64,000 nucleotides of DNA, from contig NZ_JOMJ01000003.1 of NCBI RefSeq assembly GCF_000711295.1, positions 1,127,501 to 1,191,500 of the forward strand. The letters run 5' to 3'. Each line of letters opens with the position of its first letter. Position 1 is the first letter of the stretch. Below the pieces are notes generated by a model, which was not told the DNA's origin, did no database searches, and was given only the letters and a program-made list of their open reading frames with translations. Shown one piece after another: positions 57,541 through 64,000 of the stretch. A program made the position numbers and the translations under genes. This stretch comes from Desulfohalovibrio reitneri (lineage in GTDB: Bacteria; Desulfobacterota; Desulfovibrionia; Desulfovibrionales; Desulfovibrionaceae).

Positions 57541-59208
57541 ATGGGTCTTTCAGCAGCACTCTTTTCCGGCATCACGGGCCTTGGCGCCCATGGCGAGAAA
57601 ATGTCCGTGCTGGGCAACAACATCGCCAACGTCAACACCATCGGCTTCAAGGCCGCCCGCATGCACTTCGAGGACGCGGTCAGCCAGGACATCTCCACCT
57701 CCCAGGGTGTGGGCCAGGTGGGGCGCGGCGTGCGGCTGGGGGCGGTCTACGCCGACTTCAGCCAGGGCTCCTTCGAGAACACCAACGAGTCCACCGACCT
57801 GGCCGTGGGCGGCGAGGGTTTCTTCATCGTCCGCGACGCCAACTCGGAACAGGACTTCTACACCCGCTCGGGCAACTTCCGCTTCGACAAAAACGGCAAC
57901 TTGGTCAGCCCGCAGGGATACGTCCTGCAAGGCTGGGAGGTGGAGGACAGCAACACAACCAGCGCGGCCCAGACCAACCAGACGGAATCCAGTTCCGCCG
58001 CGCAGGAAACGCGCATCGTGGGCGTGCCCACCGACATCCAGCTGGAGAATTTCCAGTCGCCGCCCAAGGAGACCAGCCGGGTCTCGGTCATCACCAACCT
58101 CGACTCCGGCGAAACCTCCCGGTCCGAGGATCCCAACAATCCCTTCTTCGCCATGCACCAGGTGTGGAACGGGCAGGCCGAGGATCCCATCGGCGATTCC
58201 CAGTTCGCCTATTCCACCACCGTGCAAATCTACGACGAGAACGGCTCCTCCCACAACATGACCGTCTACTACGACCCCGTGGACGTCTCCAACGCGGGCG
58301 GCCGCAAGGTCTGGGAGTACATCGTCACCGTGGACCCGGCGGAGGACGGGCGGCTGCTGTCCAACGGCACGGCCATGAACACCACCTCCGCGGCCGGACT
58401 GCTGGGCACGGGCACGCTGACCTTCAACGCCGCGGGCGAGCTGACCGGCGTGTCCTCGTACCAGCTGCAGGCGGGCGAGATTAATGGCGACCTCAAGGCC
58501 CTTTCCAACTGGAAGGTGCCGGAGAGCGGCTTCTCCCAGAACGGCTACCCCACCTTCGTGGCCAACTTCCTGGGCCGGGAGAACGCCAGCTTCAACAACG
58601 CCTCCCAGGCTGACAGCTCCAAGGTCCTCATCGAGATGGACTTCGGCATGCGCAACCAGCAGACCCAATGGGGCGGGCTGAACGCCACCAACTCCAACGC
58701 AGCCCTGTTCTCCATCAACAACCCCTCCACCAGCGGCGGCGCGGTGCAGAACCTGCCCAACTTCGGAGACACGGAGCGGTCTGCCCTGGCCTCCACCTCC
58801 TTCTCCTCGGGCTCCACCACCATCCAGCAGTCGCAGGACGGCTACAACGCGGGCTTCCTGCAGAACATCTCGGTGGACCGCGACGGCGTCATGACCGGCC
58901 GGTTCTCCAACGGACAGGTGCAGGAGCTGTATGTGGTCTCACTGGCCAACTTCAACAATCTCAACGGATTGCGGAGAGACGGGGGCAACCTCTACCTGGA
59001 GACCAGGGAGTCGGGACCGGCCATCACCAACCGGCCCAACACCGCCGGGCTGGGCTCCATCCAGTCCAACTCCCTGGAGCAGTCCAACGTGGACCTGGCC
59101 ACCGAGTTCGTGACCATGATCACCACGCAGCGCGGCTTCCAGGCCAACTCCAAGGTCATCACCACCACCGACACCATGCTCGGCGAACTCATCGCCCTCA
59201 AGCGCTAA
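57541..59208 (+). CDS. flgE: Flagellar hook protein FlgE
   Basis: The 555-residue protein has the rod/hook N-terminal signature LFSGITGLGAHGEKMSVLGNNIANVNTIGFK and the C-terminal SNVDLATEFVTMITTQRGFQANSKVITTTD. The central variable domain (residues ~130-420) is longer than in E. coli FlgE (402 residues total), as often in this lineage. AAGGAGGAAAAC precedes the ATG. A terminator lies 73 bases past the stop. Confidence 0.97.
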   Translation: MGLSAALFSGITGLGAHGEKMSVLGNNIANVNTIGFKAARMHFEDAVSQDISTSQGVGQVGRGVRLGAVYADFSQGSFENTNESTDLAVGGEGFFIVRDANSEQDFYTRSGNFRFDKNGNLVSPQGYVLQGWEVEDSNTTSAAQTNQTESSSAAQETRIVGVPTDIQLENFQSPPKETSRVSVITNLDSGETSRSEDPNNPFFAMHQVWNGQAEDPIGDSQFAYSTTVQIYDENGSSHNMTVYYDPVDVSNAGGRKVWEYIVTVDPAEDGRLLSNGTAMNTTSAAGLLGTGTLTFNAAGELTGVSSYQLQAGEINGDLKALSNWKVPESGFSQNGYPTFVANFLGRENASFNNASQADSSKVLIEMDFGMRNQQTQWGGLNATNSNAALFSINNPSTSGGAVQNLPNFGDTERSALASTSFSSGSTTIQQSQDGYNAGFLQNISVDRDGVMTGRFSNGQVQELYVVSLANFNNLNGLRRDGGNLYLETRESGPAITNRPNTAGLGSIQSNSLEQSNVDLATEFVTMITTQRGFQANSKVITTTDTMLGELIALKR

Positions 59209-59280
59209 GCACCAGTCGACCCCGACTCGCTCCATACAGGGGGCCGCCGTCCGACCCGCGGCGGCTCCCGCTACAAAGCG

Positions 59281-59313
59281 AAAACCCCTTCCGTATCCCC
59301 GGGAGGGGTTTTT
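59281..59313 (+). terminator. Terminator after flgE
   Basis: AACCCCTTCC and GGGAGGGGTT pair (one G-U) around an 8-base loop, followed by TTT. It separates the hook operon from the convergent flaG gene. Confidence 0.85.
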
Positions 59314-59359
59314 CGCATGGGCCTCGCCGCGCCCCATGTCGTCCGGGCCGTCCCGACGC

Positions 59360-59713
59360 CTAGTAGGTCTTGTCCAGAAGGCCCCTGGCCATGTCGCGGA
59401 TGGAGCGGGACAGCTTCAGGAGGTCGTCCGGCGGCAGCTTGCGCACCACCTTGCCCGACCCAGGGTCCACGATCTCCACCTGCACGGTGTCCGACTCCTC
59501 GTCCACCTTGAAGCGCAGTTTCAGGCCGATGGAGGCCAGCGTTTCCTCCGCCTGCCCCCGTGCCTCGTCCAGCACGCGCTTGTCCCTGGCTTCCTGGAAG
59601 TCCAGCGGGCGCTTGCGCGCTTCGGCCGGAATCTCCGCCGGGCGCGCGCGGGGCTTTTCCACCCCTCCCTGGGAGCGCGCGTCGTCGAACCGCAGGGTGT
59701 GTATGGTGCTCAT
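59360..59713 (-). CDS. flaG: FlaG-family flagellar protein
   Basis: The 117-residue protein has a polar, Arg/Glu-rich N-terminal half and the FlaG domain at its C-terminus (LKLRFKVDEESDTVQVEIVDPGSGKVVRKLPPDDLLKL). FlaG proteins affect flagellar filament length. GGGAGG precedes the ATG at 59713. A sigma28-like promoter lies about 60-85 bases upstream. It diverges from the flagellin gene. Confidence 0.9.
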   Translation of the reverse strand: MSTIHTLRFDDARSQGGVEKPRARPAEIPAEARKRPLDFQEARDKRVLDEARGQAEETLASIGLKLRFKVDEESDTVQVEIVDPGSGKVVRKLPPDDLLKLSRSIRDMARGLLDKTY

Positions 59714-59770
59714 TTCGTTCCCTCCCTGGATGTCCGGCGGCGCATTCCTTTGCCCGCCTATCCGACTCTC

Positions 59771-59798
59771 TTTTCGGCCCCGCGGCACCGGTTCTTTA
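59771..59798 (-). promoter_or_regulatory. Sigma28-like promoter of flaG
   Basis: On the minus strand TAAA (59798-59795), 16 bases, GCCGAAAA (59778-59771). The -10 matches the flagellar consensus GCCGATAA at 7 of 8 bases. Confidence 0.55.
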
Positions 59799-59937
59799 GC
59801 GCGGCGGAAAAAAACCCGCCCGCGTGGGAACGATCTGCCCTCCCCCGCGGTATAGGGGGCCGCGCGCACCGGCCAGGACCTGGGAAAAAACTGCCACACT
59901 GCACACAATACACCGTATAAACTGAAAAAGTTTCCGT

Positions 59938-59953
59938 TGGCACGGCCCGTGCT
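59938..59953 (+). promoter_or_regulatory. Sigma54-like promoter of flagellin
   Basis: TGGCAC-N5-GTGCT keeps the GG and GC dinucleotides of the -24/-12 consensus at the correct 10-base gap; only the first T of TTGC differs. It lies 56 bases before the flagellin ATG. Confidence 0.7.
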
Positions 59954-60008
59954 TTCTCCAGACAAACCCCAAGGAACGGCAGGAGAGAGCAACAAGGAGG
60001 TTTTCGTC

Positions 60009-60908
60009 ATGTCTTTGGTAATCAACCACAACCTCATGGCCATGAACGCCTCGAGGAATCTGAATGACGCCTACGGCGGCCTCAGCACCTCGGTTCGGCG
60101 CCTTTCGTCCGGCCTGCGCATCGGCACGGCCGCCGACGACGCCGCCGGACTGGCCATCCGCGAGCTTATGCGCGCGGACATCGCGTCCCTCAACCAGGGC
60201 GTGCGCAACGCCCAGGACGCCATCTCGATGATCCAGACCGCTGACGGCGCGCTGCAGGTCATCGACGAAAAGCTGATCCGCATGAAGGAGCTGGCGGAAC
60301 AGGCGTCCACGGGTACCTACAACTCCGACCAGCGCCTGATCATCGACTCCGAGTATCAGGCCATGGCTTCGGAAATCACCCGAATCGCCAACGCAACGGA
60401 CTTCAACGGCATCCAGCTTCTCAACGGACAGCTTTCCTCGGATACCTTCAACGGAAACGGGCTGGTCTCCACCGGCAGGCTGAAGGTCCACTTCGGCACC
60501 GGCAACTCCTCGGCCGAGGACTACTACTACGTCCAGATCGGCACCTCCACGGCCTCCTCGCTGGGGCTGGGGCTGGGCAGCGACCTGACCAACACCGCCG
60601 GAGCGTCCATCTCCACGCAGGCCCTGGCGCAGACCGCCCTGGACCAGATCAACGAGGCCATCATCTCCAAGGACAAGATCCGGGCCCATCTCGGTTCCAT
60701 GCAGAACCGCCTGGAAAACACCATCACCAACCTGCAGATCCAGTCCGAGAACCTGATGGCCTCGGAATCGCGCATCTCCGACGTGGACGTGGCCACCGAG
60801 ATGACCGAGTTCGTGCGGCAGCAGATCCTCTCGCAGTCCGCCGTGGCCATGCTGGCCCAGGCCAACAGCCTGCCCAGAATGGCCATGCAGCTCATCGGCG
60901 GCGGCTAG
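60009..60908 (+). CDS. fliC: Flagellin
   Basis: The 299-residue filament protein has the N-terminal D0/D1 region (INHNLMAMNASRNLNDAYGGL, RLSSGLRIGTAADDAAGLAI) and the C-terminal partner (ESRISDVDVATEMTEFVRQQILSQSAVAMLAQAN). The variable centre is very short, so it is a minimal flagellin. AACAAGGAGG lies 10 bases before the ATG. A sigma54-like promoter is upstream. Serines and threonines in the centre could be glycosylated by the neighbouring transferases. Confidence 0.97.
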   Translation: MSLVINHNLMAMNASRNLNDAYGGLSTSVRRLSSGLRIGTAADDAAGLAIRELMRADIASLNQGVRNAQDAISMIQTADGALQVIDEKLIRMKELAEQASTGTYNSDQRLIIDSEYQAMASEITRIANATDFNGIQLLNGQLSSDTFNGNGLVSTGRLKVHFGTGNSSAEDYYYVQIGTSTASSLGLGLGSDLTNTAGASISTQALAQTALDQINEAIISKDKIRAHLGSMQNRLENTITNLQIQSENLMASESRISDVDVATEMTEFVRQQILSQSAVAMLAQANSLPRMAMQLIGGG

Positions 60909-60913
60909 TAGGC

Positions 60914-60947
60914 GATAACGGAGGGCCGCGACCGGCCCGCCGTTATC
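60914..60947 (+). repeat. Long imperfect hairpin after flagellin
   Basis: GATAACGG...GGGCC and GGCCC...CCGTTATC pair over about 13 positions with one bulge on each side. There is no T tract. It may protect the 3' end of the abundant flagellin mRNA. Confidence 0.6.
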
Positions 60948-61001
60948 CATGAGGAACGAAGGCTACGCCTCTCCCCCGGGGGTCCGGCCGTTCTTCCGCG
61001 C

Positions 61002-61033
61002 AAGCCCCTTCCTCCCCAGGGAAGGGGCTTTTT
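61002..61033 (+). terminator. Flagellin terminator
   Basis: AAGCCCCTTCC and GGAAGGGGCTT form a perfect 11-bp stem followed by TTT on the plus strand, just before the 3' end of the convergent rnc gene. Confidence 0.88.
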
Positions 61034-61741
61034 CTATTCGGCGTCGTGAGAGAGTTCGGTGAGGGCCAGGCGGGCGGATTCCTGTTCCGCGGTCTTCTTG
61101 CTGGAGGCCTGGGCCTCGAAGGAGCGGCCATCCGGCAGGTCCACCCGGACGCGGTAGATCTTGGCGTGATCCGGGCCTTCCGCGCCCACCAGGGAGTAGA
61201 CGGGGCGCGCCCGGAAAAGGGTCTGGGTGACTTCCTGCAGGGCGGTCTTGTGGTCTTTGGCGTGGGGCAATTCGGCCGACTCCGGCCACAGTCCCGCCAG
61301 AAGCCGGGAAACCACCTTGCGCGAAGCCTCGAACCCGCCGTCCACGAATACCGCGCCCATGATGGCCTCGAAGGCGTCGGCCAGCAGGGAATCGCGGTCG
61401 CGGCCGCCCTGGGACTCCTCGCCCCGGCCCAGGTAGATGTAGTCGGGCAGGGCGATCTCCCTGGCCAGGCGGGCCAGGGCGGGCTCGCGCACCAAGCGCG
61501 CGCGCAACCGGGTCAGCCGCCCTTCCCGCTCGCCGGGAAAGCGGGCGTACAGTTCTTCGGAGACGCACAGCTCCAGCACGGCGTCGCCCAGAAACTCCAG
61601 CCGTTCGTTGCTCTCACCGCCGTGGGCGGACTCGTTTATCCAGGAGGAATGGGTCAGGGCCAGGCGCAGCAGCGCCTCGTCGGAAAACCCGTGCCCCAGC
61701 CGCTCTTCCAGTCCGGATGTGTCGGTCCGCGGCGCGGTCAT
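61034..61741 (-). CDS. rnc: Ribonuclease III
   Basis: The 235-residue double-strand RNA endonuclease has the catalytic signature [14 protein letters not shown] and [15 protein letters not shown], followed by a C-terminal dsRNA-binding domain ([14 protein letters not shown] ... [16 protein letters not shown]). Its ATG at 61741 overlaps the rnhA stop (ATGA). Earlier in-frame starts lie within rnhA and are rejected. Confidence 0.97.
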   Translation of the reverse strand: MTAPRTDTSGLEERLGHGFSDEALLRLALTHSSWINESAHGGESNERLEFLGDAVLELCVSEELYARFPGEREGRLTRLRARLVREPALARLAREIALPDYIYLGRGEESQGGRDRDSLLADAFEAIMGAVFVDGGFEASRKVVSRLLAGLWPESAELPHAKDHKTALQEVTQTLFRARPVYSLVGAEGPDHAKIYRVRVDLPDGRSFEAQASSKKTAEQESARLALTELSHDAE

Positions 61742-62202
61742 GTCCCGTACCCCTCGTCCGCTGGCAGACCGTCCCGCTGGGCCGCCGCCCTGGCCAGCTC
61801 GTCGCAGCGTTCGTTCTCGGGATGCCCGGCGTGGCCCTTGAGCCAATGGAACTGGACATCGTGGCGGGAAAGCAGCGGATCGAGCCGGGTCCACAGGTCG
61901 CGGTTCTTGACCGGCTTCTTGGCGGCCGTCTTCCAGCCGTTGCGCTTCCAGCCCTTGAGCCAGCCCTGGGTGATGGCCTTCTGCACGTACTGCGAGTCGG
62001 TGTAGAGCTCCACCCGGCATGGTTCGCGCAAGGCCTCCAGGGCCTCGATCACGGCCAAAAGCTCCATGCGGTTATTGGTGGTGCGGCCGTACCCGCCGTG
62101 CAGTTCCTTTTCCGAGCCGCTGTACTCAAGCAGCGCGCACCAGCCGCCCGGCCCCGGGTTGCCCAGGCACGAGCCGTCCGTATGGACGCGGACCTCTTTC
62201 AC
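61738..62202 (-). CDS. rnhA: Ribonuclease HI
   Basis: The 154-residue enzyme degrades RNA in RNA-DNA hybrids. Catalytic residues are in [15 protein letters not shown] (Asp), [13 protein letters not shown] (Glu), LYTDSQYV (Asp) and NERCDELAR (Asp). The GTG at 62202 overlaps the stop of the upstream gene (GTGA), and GAGGGGG is about 10 bases away. Confidence 0.96.
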   Translation of the reverse strand: MKEVRVHTDGSCLGNPGPGGWCALLEYSGSEKELHGGYGRTTNNRMELLAVIEALEALREPCRVELYTDSQYVQKAITQGWLKGWKRNGWKTAAKKPVKNRDLWTRLDPLLSRHDVQFHWLKGHAGHPENERCDELARAAAQRDGLPADEGYGT

Positions 62203-62732
62203 GATGGATTTTCCCCCTCCCGCACAGCGGGGTCTTTTCCTGAAATTTCCTCCAGCCGCTCCCATATGGCGGCCAGCAGCAGCACCAGGCCGCTCTGCCA
62301 CTCCTCGTCTTGCCAAAAATCATTCAGATGGTTGGCGCGCAGGTCGTCCAGAAACTCCTCACCCAGGGCCGACCCCAAAAGCGGAGGCAGCCGCAGCACG
62401 ATTTCTTCACTGGCGGGCGAAAGCCCCACGTAGAGCGTCTTCTGGTCCGACTCGGGCCGCGGCGCCGGCCCTTCCACCACCCGCAGCCTGAAGGAGATGC
62501 CGTAGCGGGAGTGCAGGGCGTCGCGGAATCCCTTCACGAAGGAGAGCTGCTCGTCCGAGAGGTAGCCACCGGTGTCGGCCACGTCCTGCTTGCGCTCTAT
62601 CTCGGAGATGACCCGCTGGTTGTTCTCCCAAAAGGCCCAGATGACGGCCGCGAAGATGGCGAAAAGCGCCACGATGCGGATGAACCGCTCCAGGCCGGAG
62701 GACTGCTTGAGGGAGGGAAAGAGTCTGGACAT
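62199..62732 (-). CDS. Membrane-anchored protein of unknown function
   Basis: The 177-residue protein has one N-terminal membrane helix ([19 protein letters not shown]), then a soluble domain. The segment from [16 protein letters not shown] to WERLEEISG has a weak resemblance to the TPM fold (strand-helix pattern, [22 protein letters not shown]) but no firm family match. It is translationally coupled to rnhA. The ATG at 62732 is chosen for the membrane segment; longer upstream readings are GC-rich noise. Confidence 0.72.
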   Translation of the reverse strand: MSRLFPSLKQSSGLERFIRIVALFAIFAAVIWAFWENNQRVISEIERKQDVADTGGYLSDEQLSFVKGFRDALHSRYGISFRLRVVEGPAPRPESDQKTLYVGLSPASEEIVLRLPPLLGSALGEEFLDDLRANHLNDFWQDEEWQSGLVLLLAAIWERLEEISGKDPAVREGENPS

Positions 62733-62807
62733 GGGATGAACCGCTCCGTGGGCGAGCCCATACTGTACCGCAACGCCCCCGATGGCAAGGGCCTCGGCCG
62801 GGGGAAC

Positions 62808-62841
62808 GAAAACGGGCGGCGTCCGCGTGGGGACGCCGCCC
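62808..62841 (-). terminator. Terminator after gap
   Basis: GGGCGGCGTCC and GGACGCCGCCC make a perfect 11-bp stem; on the minus strand GTTTTC follows. It lies about 30 bases beyond the gap stop. Confidence 0.85.
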
Positions 62842-62872
62842 GGTCGTTGCGGATGTTGGCTTCCCGGCGGGC

Positions 62873-63862
62873 CTACAGGGAGGCGGCCACCTTCTTCACC
62901 AGCCGCAGCAGCTGGTGGGTGAAGCCGGCCTCGTTGTCGTACCAGACGATGACCTTGACCTGGGTGCCGCCCTGCACGCGGGTGCACAGGCCGTCCACCA
63001 CTCCTCCGTGGGTGTCCCCGATGTAGTCGCAGGAAACCAGCGGAATCTCGGTGTAGCCCAGGTGCTCGTCTGCCGCGTCCTTGAAGGCCTGGTTGACCTC
63101 GTCAGCGGTGGTGGCCTTGTCCACCTCCACCACCAAGTCCACCAGGGAGCCGTCCGGGGTAGGCACGCGCACGGCCATGCCGTCCAGCTTGCCGTCCAGC
63201 TCGGGCAGCACCAGGCCCACGGCCTTGGCCGCGCCGGTGGTGGTGGGCAGCATGGACACGGCCGCGGCCCGGCCACGGCGCAGGTCCTTGTGGGAGCCGT
63301 CCAGAATGCGCTGGCTCATGGTGTAGGAGTGCACGGTGGTCATCTGGCCGTGCTTGATGCCGAACTTCTCGTGCAGCACCTTGGCCGCGGGGGCCAGGCA
63401 GTTGGTGGTGCAGGAGGCGTTGGAGACGATTTTGTGGGCAGCGGGGTCGTAGTCGTCGTCGTTGACGCCCATGACCACGGTCACGTCCGGCTTCTTGCCC
63501 GGCGCGGAAATGACCACCTTCTTGGCGCCGCAGGCCAGGTGCTTCTCGCAGGACTCGCGGTCGGTGAACTTGCCGGTGGACTCCACCACCAAGTCGCACC
63601 CCTCGTCGCCCCAGGTCCACTCACCCGGCGCGTTGCGGGTGACTTTTATCTTGCGGCCGGCGATGACGATGCCCTCGTCCCAGGTGCCGACCTCACCGGG
63701 GAAGGTGCCGTGCACGGAGTCGTACTTGAAGAGGTGGGCCAGATCCTCGTTGGAGGCGCGGGCGTTGATTACGCCCAGCTCGAGCGTGCCGTCCTCCGCC
63801 ATGATGCGCGCCAGATAGCGTCCGATGCGGCCCCAGCCGTTCATGCCGATGCGTACGGGCAT
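62873..63862 (-). CDS. gap: Glyceraldehyde-3-phosphate dehydrogenase, type I
   Basis: The 329-residue enzyme oxidises glyceraldehyde 3-phosphate with NAD. The Rossmann loop is GMNGWGRIGR (Trp in place of the usual Phe), the catalytic Cys is in SNASCTTNCLAP and its His in TTVHSYTMSQ. Also present are RAAAVSMLPTTTGAAKAVG and the C-terminal WYDNEAGFTHQLLRL. GAGGGAAG lies before the ATG. enolase is elsewhere in the window. Confidence 0.97.
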   Translation of the reverse strand: MPVRIGMNGWGRIGRYLARIMAEDGTLELGVINARASNEDLAHLFKYDSVHGTFPGEVGTWDEGIVIAGRKIKVTRNAPGEWTWGDEGCDLVVESTGKFTDRESCEKHLACGAKKVVISAPGKKPDVTVVMGVNDDDYDPAAHKIVSNASCTTNCLAPAAKVLHEKFGIKHGQMTTVHSYTMSQRILDGSHKDLRRGRAAAVSMLPTTTGAAKAVGLVLPELDGKLDGMAVRVPTPDGSLVDLVVEVDKATTADEVNQAFKDAADEHLGYTEIPLVSCDYIGDTHGGVVDGLCTRVQGGTQVKVIVWYDNEAGFTHQLLRLVKKVAASL

Positions 63863-63941
63863 ATGTTCTTCCCTCGCTGTTGTGGGGTGAGTGTTTCAGC
63901 GTATTTTTCTCGCACGGGCCGCCTCCGCGGGCCATGACAAA

Positions 63942-64000
63942 CTAGGCCGCTCCCTTGCAGCCCAGGACGTGCTCGATCTTGTGGGTGACCATGTCTTTGA
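63942..64000 (-). CDS. 3' end of an unidentified gene (runs off the window)
   Basis: Only the last 18 codons and a TAG stop are visible, reading KDMVTHKIEHVLGCKGAA. The gene lies upstream of gap on the same strand with 79 bases between. A class II fructose-bisphosphate aldolase would fit the usual neighbourhood of gap in this group, but the visible tail is too short to prove it. Confidence 0.4.
   Translation of the reverse strand, partial: KDMVTHKIEHVLGCKGAA

Larger units (their letters stand above)
59714..60008. other. Divergent flaG/flagellin promoter region
   Basis: No gene is supported. The 295 bases hold a sigma28-like promoter for flaG (minus) and a sigma54-like promoter for flagellin (plus), with a hairpin GGCCCCCTATACCGCGGGGG-type segment between them. 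Confidence 0.6.

Overview
The window is GC-rich chromosomal DNA, densely coded on both strands. It looks like a deltaproteobacterium of the Desulfovibrionales type (inference). Supporting signs are an ECF nickel transporter of the NikK/L/M/Q/O kind, a split nicotinate/nicotinamide salvage pair, a Cache-HAMP-PAS chemoreceptor, a flagellar hook and filament block with sigma54- and sigma28-like promoters, and a strong candidate selenoprotein. No rRNA, tRNA, CRISPR array or replication origin was found.

Layout: 20-2434 chemoreceptor. 2518-5050 (minus) three overlapping genes that together carry the polymerase, ligase and phosphoesterase modules of the end-joining enzyme LigD. 5216-7383 (minus) proB and obgE. 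7567-11208 (minus) nickel uptake genes nikM-L-Q-O-K, then rplU-rpmA (11321-11908). 12088-13787 (plus) NAD salvage. 13784-16528 (minus) an overlapping operon: nitroreductase, metallo-beta-lactamase-fold hydrolase, a TusA/SirA-like gene with an in-frame UGA and a SECIS-like hairpin, an FMN reductase, and a frameshifted comF. 16604-21373: molybdopterin oxidoreductase, trmI, radical SAM protein, RNase G, queH. 21654-23001 is an intact ISL3-family element with an exact 8-bp target duplication.

23177-28693 (plus): hemW, a small secreted Cys protein, coaX, eno, folD and a PEBP-like protein. 28724-32377 (minus): soluble sugar dehydrogenase-like protein, amino-acid racemase, gate-domain membrane protein, panB. 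32529-35318: three HTH/S24-type repressors with no phage genes nearby. 35486-37863: a periplasmic binding protein translationally coupled to a histidine kinase. 37907-41006: two phosphohexomutases. 41022-44156: a HlyD/ABC/permease efflux system. 44477-45601 is an IS3-family element abutting a YHS-domain gene whose 3' end appears lost.

46484-50831 (plus): dnaE-queD-dtd. 50963-54779: an anti-sigma factor/antagonist pair and two glycosyltransferases, leading into fliK, flgD and flgE (54900-59208). flaG (minus) and flagellin (plus) diverge at 59.7-60.9 kb. 61034-62732 (minus): a membrane-anchored protein, rnhA and rnc, then gap and the 3' tip of one more gene.

The most noteworthy item is the candidate TusA/SirA-like selenoprotein at 15136-15378. 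Next are the three-gene LigD, the non-cleavable-looking repressor cluster, and a dispersed multi-hairpin element whose two copies show a compensatory base-pair change.
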